Shown: positions 53,606 through 61,839 of the stretch, piece by piece
Layout: each line of letters starts with the position of its first letter
Numbering within the stretch: the stretch's first letter is position 1
Assembly (NCBI GenBank): GCA_017459865.1
Contig: JAFUCD010000027.1
Location: forward strand, 1-64,000
Length of the DNA stretch: 64,000 bases
Direction: 5' to 3'
Source of the DNA: Oscillospiraceae bacterium
GTDB taxonomy: Bacteria > Bacillota_A > Clostridia > Oscillospirales > Oscillospiraceae
Notes under the pieces: model-generated
Database searches by the model: none
Told to the model about the DNA's origin: nothing
What the model saw: the letters and a program-made list of their open reading frames with translations, nothing else
Made by a program: the position numbers and the translations under genes

Positions 53606-55027
53606 ATGGAAAACAATGAGATTCTGACCACAATATCCGGTACAAGACCGGATTACACCGCCGAAGTCCTTGCTGTACTGCGCAGCGGCGATGCGCCGAA
53701 GGCTGTTATGCGGCGGCTTGAGGACTATCACGGCAGCGACATAGCCGATGTGCTTCCTCTGCTGAAAGAGCCGGAGCGAATCAAGTTTTATCGTGCCTGT
53801 ACAACGGAATTGCTCGCGGATGTGTTTGAGCATCTGGAGCGTGACGAGGCTGCGGATTATTTTGGCGAGATGGATCTGAAAAAAGGCGCTGCAGTGATCT
53901 CAGATCTGGATACAGATACTGCCGTGGAGATCCTGCACAGCGTGGATCGGGAGAGGCGAGGCTTGATCCTGGATTTGCTCTCAGAGGATCTGCGGCGGGA
54001 GATCCAGCTCATCGCCTCTTTCGATGAGGATGAGATCGGCAGCCGCATGACCACCAATTATATCGCCATTCGAGAGGACATGACAATCAAGCAGGCCATG
54101 TCCGAGTTGGTGCGTCAAGCGGAGGATCATGACAACATTGCCACGCTTTTTGTGGTGGACGAACAGGGCGAATACTGCGGAGCCGTGGATTTGAAGGATT
54201 TGATCACTGCCCGGAAGGAAACGCCTCTGGAAGAAATTATCGTTGCATCCTTCCCGTATGTTTATGCCAATGAGCAGACTGTGGATTGTATCGAACGGTT
54301 AAAGGATTACTCAGAGAACAGCATTCCTGTGCTGAATGAGGCGAATAAGCTGCTCGGTGTCATCACTTCACAGAGTCTGATTGAAGTGGTAGACGACGAA
54401 ATGGGCGAGGACTACGCCCGGCTCGCCGGTCTGACTGCGGAGGAGGATCTCAACGAGACCCTGCCTGAGAGCATGAAAAAGCGCATGCCATGGCTGCTGA
54501 TCCTGCTGGGGTTCGGAATCGTGGTATCCACAGTGGTAGGCGCGTTCGAAAAAGTCGTAGCGCAGTTGACGCTGATCATGGCCTTTCAGTCGCTGATTCT
54601 TGACATGGCAGGCAATGTGGGTACACAGTCCCTCGCGGTGACGATTCGGGTTCTGATGGACGAAAACCTGACGTTCGCCCAGAAGGGGCGTTTGGTCTGG
54701 AAGGAGATGCGCGTCGGACTCTGCAACGGGCTGATACTTGGAGCGATTTCGTTTGCGCTGGTGGGCATTTATATCCTGCTGTTCAAGGGGCAGACACCGC
54801 TGTTTTCCTTCGCGGTGTCCGGCTGCATCGGCATATCACTCATGCTGGCAATGCTCATTTCCAGCGCGGTGGGCACGCTCATTCCTATCTTCTTCCAAAG
54901 AATCAAGGTGGATCCTGCCGTTGCCTCCGGTCCGCTGATCACGACGGTAAACGACCTCGTGGCTGTGGTTGCATACTATGGACTGAGCTGGCTGCTGCTT
55001 CTGAATGTGATGCACTTTGGCGTGTGA
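53606..55027 (+). CDS. mgtE: Magnesium transporter MgtE
   Basis: A 473-residue MgtE-type Mg2+ channel/transporter. An N-terminal superhelical domain (HGSDIADVLPLL, DEAADYFGEMD), a CBS pair (IREDMTIKQAMSELVRQ, NSIPVLNEANKLLGVIT) and five C-terminal helices with FQSLILDMAGNVGTQSLAV and VASGPLITTVNDLVAV, the pore-lining motifs. ATG 53606 is set by GGAGGTTAAAAAC; an in-frame ATG at 53504 would add 34 residues that overlap the attenuator hairpin and are not typical. Confidence 0.94.
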   Translation: MENNEILTTISGTRPDYTAEVLAVLRSGDAPKAVMRRLEDYHGSDIADVLPLLKEPERIKFYRACTTELLADVFEHLERDEAADYFGEMDLKKGAAVISDLDTDTAVEILHSVDRERRGLILDLLSEDLRREIQLIASFDEDEIGSRMTTNYIAIREDMTIKQAMSELVRQAEDHDNIATLFVVDEQGEYCGAVDLKDLITARKETPLEEIIVASFPYVYANEQTVDCIERLKDYSENSIPVLNEANKLLGVITSQSLIEVVDDEMGEDYARLAGLTAEEDLNETLPESMKKRMPWLLILLGFGIVVSTVVGAFEKVVAQLTLIMAFQSLILDMAGNVGTQSLAVTIRVLMDENLTFAQKGRLVWKEMRVGLCNGLILGAISFALVGIYILLFKGQTPLFSFAVSGCIGISLMLAMLISSAVGTLIPIFFQRIKVDPAVASGPLITTVNDLVAVVAYYGLSWLLLLNVMHFGV

Positions 55028-55395
55028 GAGGGCAGCGTGTATCGCATGATCACGGCCCGGAATCTTGTCGAAGATGGCAGAACTGGATCTCACAAAATCG
55101 CAGCCGTTTGCAAAGCAGGCAATCCGGCGCATCCGGTATATGCTTCTTCGGAAGGACCTGCGAAAGAAAGATCAGATCTGGTTTCAGCTCTGATTTTGCT
55201 TCGCGGGAAGGTTTTTGCTGCTTCGCGATTCTTACTGTTTTTTCAAAATCTCGGCATAAGCTATATAGAGGGATGGTTCCACCTCTCACACTCTCCCCCT
55301 CCAAGTTACCAGCTGTACCGGCTGAAAGAGGGAAATACTATCCTCCAGTTTTTTCTTATCAGCTGGTAAAGAAATGTCCAGTTGAAGCATCTTTA
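55028..55395. other. Intergenic region between mgtE and the IS21 element
   Basis: About 370 bases without a credible gene. Part of it, on the minus strand near 55210-55276, is copy III of the tail repeat. Confidence 0.55.
55210..55276 (-). repeat. Dispersed tail repeat, copy III
   Basis: Read on the minus strand it contains CATCCCTCTATATAG, CCGAGATTTTGAAAAAAC and CGCGAAGCAG, matching the unit at 43749. Its flanks differ. Confidence 0.5.
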
Positions 55396-55495
55396 TGTTA
55401 GCGCCGGGTGAATTTCGCCAAAAAGCGTCAGGCGAAAAGAACCAATCTGAGCCAGATTAAAAGAGCCAACAACCCAGCGCTTTTGTATTTTGTTT

Positions 55496-56296
55496 TTAGT
55501 CAGCGGGCGTGGCCGCCTTCACTTTGCTTGTCTGCAGCGCCACGGTTTCGAGCTTCTTGCCCTGGAAGCTCTCGCCTTTAATGTTAAAAACGGTTGCCTC
55601 ATCAAAGATGCGGTCAAGCGCACACAAAAGGGCATCGTCCTCGTTAAAGTTCGCTCGCCACAGCACAGGATTCTTGTTGCTCGTAAAGACAATATTGAAA
55701 TTGCCTTCCTTGTTGTACCGCCGGTCAATCAGGTCAAAGAACAGCCGCGTGTTCTCCTTATCGAACTCGCAGTGCCCGACCTCATCAATAATGAGGCAGG
55801 AAGGGCGAACCAGCCCATTCAGCACAGACGCTTCTTTTCCGGCTTTGCGTGCGGCCGTAAACCGGTCGCGCAGCTCAGACATCTTAATGAAGTAGGTCTT
55901 CATACCGCGCTGGCAACATTCAAATCCAAACGCCTGTGCCAGATGCGTCTTCCCGGTGCCTGCCGGCCCAATGAAAGCGAGGTTCCGGTGCGCATAGATC
56001 GCTGAGAGCGACGGCAAAGCCTTGAGGCGTTCCACATCCCGGCCTTTAATCACAGAGAAGTCGAAATTCTCAAAGGTCTTGGGATCCTTCAGCGGGAGTC
56101 TGCTCAGACGCAGAAGCGTCTGGATCGTCATTTCCGTCTTTTTGGCACCCAAGTACCGGAACACATCTGCCACAGCATCTACTGTTTCCGGACCCCAGCC
56201 GCGTTCCTGCGCCATGTACGCAAATTCCTCGGCGCAGAAGTCCAGCTTCAGTGTTTTGCTGCAGCGCGCCACCGCTTCAAAGGCAGACTCACTCAT
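55496..56296 (-). CDS. istB: IS21 helper ATPase IstB
   Basis: A 266-residue DnaA/DnaC-like AAA+ ATPase that assists the IS21 transposase. Walker A is AFIGPAGTGKTHLAQAFGFE, Walker B SCLIIDEVGHCEF. Length is typical (about 250). Start 56296 (MSESAFEAVARC) is inside the 3' end of istA, an eight-base overlap expected for translational coupling. The frame is intact. Confidence 0.95.
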   Translation of the reverse strand: MSESAFEAVARCSKTLKLDFCAEEFAYMAQERGWGPETVDAVADVFRYLGAKKTEMTIQTLLRLSRLPLKDPKTFENFDFSVIKGRDVERLKALPSLSAIYAHRNLAFIGPAGTGKTHLAQAFGFECCQRGMKTYFIKMSELRDRFTAARKAGKEASVLNGLVRPSCLIIDEVGHCEFDKENTRLFFDLIDRRYNKEGNFNIVFTSNKNPVLWRANFNEDDALLCALDRIFDEATVFNIKGESFQGKKLETVALQTSKVKAATPAD

Positions 56297-57611
56297 CCCA
56301 GTCCACCTCCCGGTCGAAGTTAAACTTCTCAAACGAGAGCCCCGGGTTCGGAGCCTCCAGCATTTTCGCGGTTGTCTTCACCGGCGCGGTTGGGAACTCT
56401 TCCGGCTGTGGCGCCTCCAAGAATTGATCCGGACAAAATCTGTCGCGCTTGCTCCATGTCACCTCATGTGTGGTGAGCAGAAAGCGCAGATCCAGAGAGT
56501 AGATGTAGATCGTTTCTCCCTCGCGCATAACCCTGGCACTGGATTCCCGGTAGCTGTACGGGACGCCGAAGCGCCGCCCCTCGTAGTTTACAAATCCATC
56601 GAAAGTTATCTTCCGAACCGGGCAAAGATATGCACGCAGCGAGGGTGTGTCCTCCAACACGGACAGATTCCCGGCGCAAGCCTGAAAGTGTTCGCTCTGT
56701 GGGACGAGTCCCAGTGCTCGGTGGTAGATACAATTCTGCTTGTTGCACCATTCCAGCGCCGCGTGGTTGAGGTCTGAGATATTGTAAAAGACCCTGTCCA
56801 CCAGGAAATTGTCCTTTACGAATCGAACCAGCCTCTCGACCTTTCCCTTGGTAAACGGGTGCCGAGGCTTGCAGAGCTTGGTTTGGAAGCCAACCGTCTG
56901 CATAAATGCCTCGTAATCCTTCTGCCAGATCGGCGCTCCGTTCATGTCCCGGCAAACCACAACACTTTTCATGTTGTCCGTCAGGACATACCGAGGGATT
57001 CCCATGTAGCGGAAAGCGTGGATCATCCCAATGAACAGGTTTTCCTGCTTGGCATTCGGAAAGAACTCAATGTACCGCTGCCCACAGTGGTGGCAGATCA
57101 TGGCGAAGCAGGCCGCCTGAAATTCTCTTCCGCTGTAGTCCAGAACCTTGGTGAATCCCCAGTCCATCTGGAAGGCTTCTCCCGGCTCGGTGGTGAAACG
57201 ACGACCTCTGTTGCCTTGTGGTGCGACGAGCTGCCGTTTTGCTGGGATCAGGTGCTTGTGCTTTGCGATGTAATCCTTGACGGTGCTGAGACTGCCGGTG
57301 TAGCCCATGGCGGTGAGGCGGTCATAGCAGACAGATGAGTTGCTGACGCCAGACTTCAGGAGATCTTCCAGTAGTCCTGTGTAGCCGGTCAGCACAGTTG
57401 CCGCAGCCTTTTGTCCTGTTCGTCCGTGCGGTTGAGATACGAAGCCGTTCTTCTGAAGCCGGCGAAGCCGTGCACGGGAGATTCCGGTGCGGCGCTCCAG
57501 TTCGGCAAGATTCAGATGCTCCAGCTGAAAACTGGCGCCCTGTTCCGCTTTCATTTCTTCTATGGCTTGTGCTATAATGGAGTCCAAGCCATTTCCAATT
57601 GTTTCTTTCAT
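56289..57611 (-). CDS. istA: IS21 transposase IstA
   Basis: A 440-residue DDE transposase. An N-terminal helix-turn-helix (NLAELERRTGISRARLRRLQ) binds the ends, then an integrase core with EAFQMDWGFTKV (first Asp), YVLTDNMKSVV (second Asp) and ...FTKGKVERLVRFVKDN (Glu), and a C-terminal Mu-type domain. Intact, preceded by AGGAGGAAC. Together with istB and intact ends it should be mobile. Confidence 0.95.
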   Translation of the reverse strand: MKETIGNGLDSIIAQAIEEMKAEQGASFQLEHLNLAELERRTGISRARLRRLQKNGFVSQPHGRTGQKAAATVLTGYTGLLEDLLKSGVSNSSVCYDRLTAMGYTGSLSTVKDYIAKHKHLIPAKRQLVAPQGNRGRRFTTEPGEAFQMDWGFTKVLDYSGREFQAACFAMICHHCGQRYIEFFPNAKQENLFIGMIHAFRYMGIPRYVLTDNMKSVVVCRDMNGAPIWQKDYEAFMQTVGFQTKLCKPRHPFTKGKVERLVRFVKDNFLVDRVFYNISDLNHAALEWCNKQNCIYHRALGLVPQSEHFQACAGNLSVLEDTPSLRAYLCPVRKITFDGFVNYEGRRFGVPYSYRESSARVMREGETIYIYSLDLRFLLTTHEVTWSKRDRFCPDQFLEAPQPEEFPTAPVKTTAKMLEAPNPGLSFEKFNFDREVDWDE

Positions 57612-57754
57612 GTTCCTCCTTCTGCTGAGTTGTTAGCCCACAGCCCAGTCTAAAGGATTTGAATGACAATTGGAATGGCTATTTTAATTTGTCTCAGATT
57701 GGCGATTTTAGCCTGGCGCTAATTGGTTCTTTTCGCCTGGCGCTAACATTTATT

Positions 57755-57814
57755 CTAGAGTCCGCGGACGATGGTGCGCTGTTCATCTAGATTAAAACGA
57801 ACTACTTTTTCCAT
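57755..57814 (-). CDS. Very short ORF with strong ribosome site
   Basis: On the minus strand, AAAGGAGGGTTTTATT precedes ATG 57814 and a 19-residue reading (MEKVVRFNLDEQRTIVRGL) ending TAG just before the IS21 insertion. Not recognised. It may be the remains of a gene head belonging to the mobile region, or a genuine small peptide. Confidence 0.3.
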   Translation of the reverse strand: MEKVVRFNLDEQRTIVRGL

Positions 57815-57831
57815 AATAAAACCCTCCTTTG

Positions 57832-57869
57832 TGATTCTGTTTGCATTTTACAGAACACAAAGGAGGCTG
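57832..57869. repeat. Imperfect palindrome beside IS21
   Basis: CCTCCTTTGTG and CACAAAGGAGG, with an inner ATTCTGT/ACAGAA stem, form a hairpin across about 57822-57869. The left arm includes the ribosome site of the 57814 mini-ORF. Confidence 0.5.
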
Positions 57870-57962
57870 TCGAATGTGCGAAAGTATTTATTTGAAGCAG
57901 TCGATAAAAACAAGAAACCCGAACCCGTCGCCGATCGGCACAAGGTTCGGATTTCGTTGCTT

Positions 57963-57986
57963 TGGTGGGGGATGGTGGATTCGAAC
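57963..57986 (-). other. tRNA 3'-end remnant (possible attachment site)
   Basis: Read on the minus strand the sequence has GTTCGAATCCACC followed by ATCCCCCACCA, the T-loop and CCA end of a tRNA. The 5' part of a tRNA is not present and the T-stem is mispaired, so this is a fragment, as left by integrative elements that recombine into tRNA genes. Confidence 0.4.
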
Positions 57987-58152
57987 AGCAAAAAAAGCGT
58001 CTAAACCGTATTTATTAGTCACATCAAATATATTATGTTCAGTAAATCGTCTATTTTATGCAGTTTTTTCCACTTGTTCTACTGTTTTTATCCTGGCAAG
58101 GGTAAATTATGGGTCAGTTTTTCGCTGATTTTTACGGAAAAGGAGTCATAAA

Positions 58153-58515
58153 ATGAGCACATATTTTGAAAAATTTGGCGGTACCTACCACGAGGAGAAC
58201 GGATACCTCATCCCCGATCTGACCGCGCCGGAAACGCCGCAAATCGGCGCCTGGGGCAGACGGTATCTGCACCAACTGAAAACGGCAAAGCGGGTGCTGT
58301 ACACACAGCTGCTCTTCTCCGGAAAGCTGTCCGCACACCTCGAAGAAATCAACCGACACGCAGAGACAATGATGGATCAGCTTATGACGCAGATGGCCGC
58401 GCAGGAAGGCATCACAGAGCAGCTGAAAGCAGAGAACCAGATGGAGTGGGTCAGACGCATGAACAGCATCCGATCCAGAGCGGAGGAAATCATCTGGGCT
58501 GATCTCACAGACTAA
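58153..58515 (+). CDS. TnpV family transposon-encoded protein
   Basis: A 120-residue protein with the TnpV layout: YLIPDLTAPE near the N-terminus, GRRYLHQLKTAKRVLYTQLL, LSGKLSAHLEEINRHA and the closing WVRRMNSIRSRAEEIIWADL. TnpV is a small gene of unknown role carried by Tn4451-like and related mobilisable elements. AAAAGGAGTCATAAA precedes the ATG. It marks this stretch as accessory DNA; no resolvase or relaxase accompanies it here. Confidence 0.85.
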   Translation: MSTYFEKFGGTYHEENGYLIPDLTAPETPQIGAWGRRYLHQLKTAKRVLYTQLLFSGKLSAHLEEINRHAETMMDQLMTQMAAQEGITEQLKAENQMEWVRRMNSIRSRAEEIIWADLTD

Positions 58516-58521
58516 TCAATA

Positions 58522-58550
58522 GGAGCCGCAGAAATGCGGCTCCATTTTAA
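58522..58550 (+). terminator. Terminator after the TnpV gene
   Basis: GGAGCCGCA (58522-58530) pairs with TGCGGCTCC (58535-58543), followed by ATTTTAAT. Confidence 0.75.
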
Positions 58551-58580
58551 TATTACTTGGTCACATTTACTGGCCAGCTT

Positions 58581-58640
58581 GAATTAACAGACATCGTCTG
58601 TTAATTCTAAACTGCTTACAGATTGTAAGCAGTTTAGAAT
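58581..58640. repeat. Two overlapping perfect palindromes
   Basis: GAATTAACAGAC (58581-58592) pairs with GTCTGTTAATTC (58596-58607). ATTCTAAACTGCTTAC (58604-58619) pairs with GTAAGCAGTTTAGAAT (58625-58640). Stems are 12 and 16 bp, perfect, loops 3 and 5 bases, sharing ATTC. They could form alternative hairpins. Confidence 0.75.
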
Positions 58641-58680
58641 GAGCTGTTCATTTTTGGTTTTATTATTCTTCGAGTTACAT

Positions 58681-60024
58681 CTACTCCAACATGACTTGCG
58701 CCCCCAGGAACATCACATCGTAGATTGGTAGATACGTGATCTTTCCGTTCGTCGTGATCTCGCGGGTGTTGGACAGGACATAAGCCTTCTTCACATGATA
58801 GTCCTCGTTCTTTACAAAAGCATTCAACGCGCTGTGGATGGTGTAATCTTTGCCGGACTTGACCTCAATGGGGACGGCGGACAGGCTGTCGTAATCGTCG
58901 ATCAGATAATCGACCTCGCCTTTGTTGCGGTTATCGTAATAAAACAGCTTGCAGCCGTGAGCGGCCAGTTCTTGGGCCACCACGCTTTCATATACGGAAC
59001 CGAGATTGATTCCCGTCTCATCGTCCAGGATCGCGCGGATGTTGCTGCCGTACAAGACATCCGTCAAAAGTCCCACGTCGTTCAGATAAAGCTTGAGCAG
59101 ATTCTTGCCGACCGCCTGCGTAAGCGGGAATACCGGTGTGGAGATCGCGTTGACGTTCAGGGCTATGCCAGCGGAGATCAGATATTCAAACTCATCCTGA
59201 TAATCGGAAAAACGCTTGCCGCGTTTGTCCTCGATATCCTGAAAAACTACCCGCTTCTTCTTGCTCTCCAAATTGGAGGGGATCATGTCATAGATCCTGC
59301 GGATCTTCAGTTTCCGGTTGTTGTCTGCCTCATACTTCGACGCATCATCGGCATAGAACGCGCGGATATCGTGATGGATCGTTCTCACCTTTACAATATT
59401 GGTATCGGCAATAAAGGAGTTCACGGCATCGGGCAATCCGCCGATCAACAGATATTTCTTGAAAAGATCCATGACCTTCTCATGCGTGGCAGCATCCAGG
59501 CTCTCACCAGCCAGGAACTTTTGGCGCATTGTGTCGATCGCAAAGAAGTTAAATCCGTTTGCAAGTAGGAACTCTTCAAAGTCCAGCGGGAACATGCGCT
59601 TGACTTCGATGCTGCCGATGGGGATCGAGCTTGTCTTCTTCAATGTGACGCCGAGCAAAGAACCGCTGGCGATGTAGGTAAACCTGTCATCCTGCTTCAG
59701 AAATTTGAGCATGGTCAGCAGGTGGGGATAGGCTTGGATCTCATCCAGGAAGATCAGCGTGTTTTCCTTCTCGCCCATTTTTTCACCGGCGATCGTACTG
59801 ACCTGGAAATAAAAATCCTTGACTGTGCGTACCTGCTCAAACACCCTGGGACCGTTCTGATCCTCCGCGAAGTTCAGCTCGATATAGTTTTCAAAAAGCT
59901 GCTGCCCAACGTGACGGATGATAAAGCTCTTTCCGATCTGCCGCGCGCCATCGATAATCAGCACTTTGTTGGAGTCTGACTTTAAGTAGTTTTCAATATA
60001 TGGCTGGATCTTCCGATATAACAT
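58681..60024 (-). CDS. DUF4143 AAA ATPase
   Basis: A 447-residue ATPase of the AAA_14/DUF4143 type. Walker A IDGARQIGKSFIIRH lies near residue 30, Walker B NTLIFLDEIQAY near 95; a C-terminal restriction-endonuclease-like domain (GEVDYLI, PIEVKSGKDYT) follows. Such proteins are common in mobile regions and are linked to nucleic-acid processing or defence; function is not settled. ATG 60024 is set by GGAGGTGCGCT; a longer in-frame start at 60039 is less likely. Confidence 0.88.
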   Translation of the reverse strand: MLYRKIQPYIENYLKSDSNKVLIIDGARQIGKSFIIRHVGQQLFENYIELNFAEDQNGPRVFEQVRTVKDFYFQVSTIAGEKMGEKENTLIFLDEIQAYPHLLTMLKFLKQDDRFTYIASGSLLGVTLKKTSSIPIGSIEVKRMFPLDFEEFLLANGFNFFAIDTMRQKFLAGESLDAATHEKVMDLFKKYLLIGGLPDAVNSFIADTNIVKVRTIHHDIRAFYADDASKYEADNNRKLKIRRIYDMIPSNLESKKKRVVFQDIEDKRGKRFSDYQDEFEYLISAGIALNVNAISTPVFPLTQAVGKNLLKLYLNDVGLLTDVLYGSNIRAILDDETGINLGSVYESVVAQELAAHGCKLFYYDNRNKGEVDYLIDDYDSLSAVPIEVKSGKDYTIHSALNAFVKNEDYHVKKAYVLSNTREITTNGKITYLPIYDVMFLGAQVMLE

Positions 60025-60035
60025 AGCGCACCTCC

Positions 60036-60147
60036 GCACTTTTCAATAGGATCAGCGAACAGGTAACCACACAATTCAATATTCTCTCTTCCGCGCAAAT
60101 CGCACATTTCAATATATATTATACTCAAAAAATCACACAATGCAACA
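60036..60147. repeat. Four 13-mers phased every 33 bp
   Basis: GCACTTTTCAATA (60036), ACACAATTCAATA (60069), GCACATTTCAATA (60102) and ACACAATGCAACA (60135) start exactly 33 bases apart. The third lies by the -10 and the fourth covers the -35 of the ATPase promoter. The intervening bases are not conserved, so these are protein-binding iterons rather than CRISPR. Confidence 0.6.
60118..60145 (-). promoter_or_regulatory. Promoter of the DUF4143 ATPase gene
   Basis: On the minus strand TTGCAT (60145-60140) and TATAAT (60123-60118) are 16 bases apart, about 95 bases upstream of the start. Confidence 0.7.
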
Positions 60148-60367
60148 GACAATATGAAAAAAGTAATTATTTGAGTGCTTCACTGCAAAAGCTGCTCATT
60201 ATCCGCAACATCGGTTAAGCTGCTTTTTTCAAATCGTCTTTAAAACCCATATCTTTTTCTCCTCGTCCTATTCAAGTATAAATTCTTTTCGTTTTTCCTC
60301 TTTCATTTCCCTTTGTTTTGCCCTTTTCCACTTTATATTTTCGTTTCTCCAATATCTGTTGCCTGCA
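60148..60367. other. Intergenic region downstream of the RiPP cluster
   Basis: Holds the mini-ORF at 60180-60250 and otherwise only very short frames; no clear terminator for the RiPP operon was seen. Confidence 0.5.
60180..60250 (-). pseudogene. Mini-ORF with strong ribosome site, possible frameshift
   Basis: GAGGAG lies eight bases before ATG 60250. The reading MGFKDDLKKAA stops after 11 residues, but adding one T at the GCTT run restores a frame that continues TDVADNEQLLQ and stops at 60180. It may be a frameshifted small peptide of the neighbouring RiPP cluster, or chance. Confidence 0.3.
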
Positions 60368-61792
60368 TCAGCGCGGGAATGATTCGGAAAGGCTCCGTTC
60401 CCTCAGGTGCGATATACTGTCAATGTTGCGCCAATCACCCATCTTTTCAACGCACTTCTGATACCAACCATTTTCATAGAACAGACATTTTGTCAAATCC
60501 GGCCCGTTTTGGTCGCCGGTAAAAAGCATGGAAAGCGCCGGACAGCCGCCGTTGCAGTATTTAAAATACCCGCATGAAGAGCATTTTGCGCCTGCACTCA
60601 GCTTATCTTTCAGGTTTGAGCAGGCAGACTCCAGATATTTGCTGCCTGTAAGGAGCTCCTTCAAAGAGTTTGCGGCAAGGCTGCCCAGCGTAATACCGCG
60701 GTCTTCGAAGACCCCGGTAAGCTGCAGGCAGGGTATGACATCTTTTGAGGAAGTGACTCCTACCATGCCCCGCACGACCTTGCAAAGAGGCGCGGAAGCA
60801 TTGTAGTTCCCGTCCGCACAATGCACCGGATCCAGGCTGTAAGATCTGTTATAGGGATGGACCCGCATGAACTGCCATATGATAAGCTCCATCTTTGTAT
60901 CAAGCTCCCTGTAGGATGCCGCAAAGTCGAGCATTTTATCGTAGTATTCCTCTATGGAAAGGCAGCTGTCCGGAGCGTTCATTGCCCACCGTGGCGTTTC
61001 TGTGGTGCGGATGAGCCTTAGCATCTTAACGCCCATGTCGCTTAGCCTTTGCGCTGTATCCATGATGGTATGAAGGTTGCGCCTGTGGACCTGGGTCTGG
61101 GAAATGACTCTGAAGCCGTTTTTGATGCAAAGCTCCATAGCCTCAAGCGTCTGCTTTTCGGCTCCTTTTCGGTTTCTCATCCAGTCGTGGCAGCCAAGCC
61201 CGTCGAAGGATATCTTTATCTTTGGGCTGCAGCCGAGTTCCCTGAATTTGCCGAGCACCTGCTGGTCTATAAAGCAGCCGTTTGTATTTAGTTCTTCTAC
61301 AAACATGCCCCGGTCGTAAATGGCCTTTACGATATCCATGAACCTGCGGTGCAGCATGGGCTCTCCGCCGGTGATGGTGATAGCGTTCACGCCGCAGGCC
61401 TCTGCCTGATCCAGAAGATCCAGTGCTTCTTCATAGCTCCATTCGCTCATGATCGGAGCGTTGTCCGCCGCATTGAAGCAATGCAGACAGTTATAATTGC
61501 ATTTGCCCGTGATCATCAGATTCATTTTCGGGAAGTAGCGGTTATCACAGTGTCGATACGCAGACCAGTCAGAGGGATGCTCTCCTCTGCGGCAAGGCTC
61601 GATCAGATTCTTTTCGATCAGGATATCGGTGATCCTGCCCTCTCGGATATTATGCTCGCCGTCACAAAGCAGCAGAACCTCCAGTTCCTCTTCTGTCACC
61701 CCTCTTGCATAGGGCTGGTCTTTCAGATATACGGCGCCTCTCAGACCTTTCCAGCTTCGAAGCGCCGCGTGATCCTTGATTCTGAAATACAT
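60368..61792 (-). CDS. Radical SAM/SPASM peptide maturase (enzyme 1)
   Basis: A 474-residue radical SAM enzyme. Residues 1-75 look like a PqqD/RRE-like peptide-binding domain. The [4Fe-4S] cluster motif is CNYNCLHC (Cys98, 102, 105), followed by TITGGEPM. The C-terminal SPASM region has C-rich motifs (APLCKVV, CSSCGYFKYCNGGCPAL, LTKCLFYENGW) for auxiliary clusters. Such enzymes crosslink Cys, Tyr, Trp or other side chains in RiPPs. It follows the precursor gene by 47 bases; its paralogue lies upstream of the precursor. Confidence 0.92.
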   Translation of the reverse strand: MYFRIKDHAALRSWKGLRGAVYLKDQPYARGVTEEELEVLLLCDGEHNIREGRITDILIEKNLIEPCRRGEHPSDWSAYRHCDNRYFPKMNLMITGKCNYNCLHCFNAADNAPIMSEWSYEEALDLLDQAEACGVNAITITGGEPMLHRRFMDIVKAIYDRGMFVEELNTNGCFIDQQVLGKFRELGCSPKIKISFDGLGCHDWMRNRKGAEKQTLEAMELCIKNGFRVISQTQVHRRNLHTIMDTAQRLSDMGVKMLRLIRTTETPRWAMNAPDSCLSIEEYYDKMLDFAASYRELDTKMELIIWQFMRVHPYNRSYSLDPVHCADGNYNASAPLCKVVRGMVGVTSSKDVIPCLQLTGVFEDRGITLGSLAANSLKELLTGSKYLESACSNLKDKLSAGAKCSSCGYFKYCNGGCPALSMLFTGDQNGPDLTKCLFYENGWYQKCVEKMGDWRNIDSISHLRERSLSESFPR

Positions 61793-61839
61793 GCTATATG
61801 CCTTTACCTTATAAGTTTGCCTGTATCAGGACTGCGCAC

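Larger units (their letters stand above)
55396..57748 (-). mobile_element. Complete IS21-family element
   Basis: A 2353-bp element with istA and istB. Both ends begin TGTTAGCGCC (left 55396-55405; right end is its complement GGCGCTAACA, 57739-57748). Each end also has subterminal repeats of GCGxCAGGCGAAAAGAACC. The flanks carry an identical TTTA (55392-55395 and 57749-57752), a 4-bp target duplication, showing an intact, fairly recent insertion. Confidence 0.92.
57815..58152. other. Intergenic region between IS21 and the TnpV gene
   Basis: About 340 bases containing the palindrome and the tRNA-like remnant. Open frames here are shadows of the remnant and not credible genes. Confidence 0.5.

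Noticed and set aside
57739..57748. GGCGCTAACA as a half-site of the GTTAGC operator
   Set aside because: It is the terminal inverted repeat of the IS21 element (TGTTAGCGCC at both ends), not a regulator site.
57841..58128. Short plus-strand ORF containing GGGWWIRTAKKA
   Set aside because: The peptide is just the translation of the tRNA-3'-end remnant; no ribosome site and no conserved domain.
60036..60147. CRISPR array (33-bp period)
   Set aside because: The repeated part is only 13 bases and degenerate, there are four copies, and no cas genes or full-length repeats are present.
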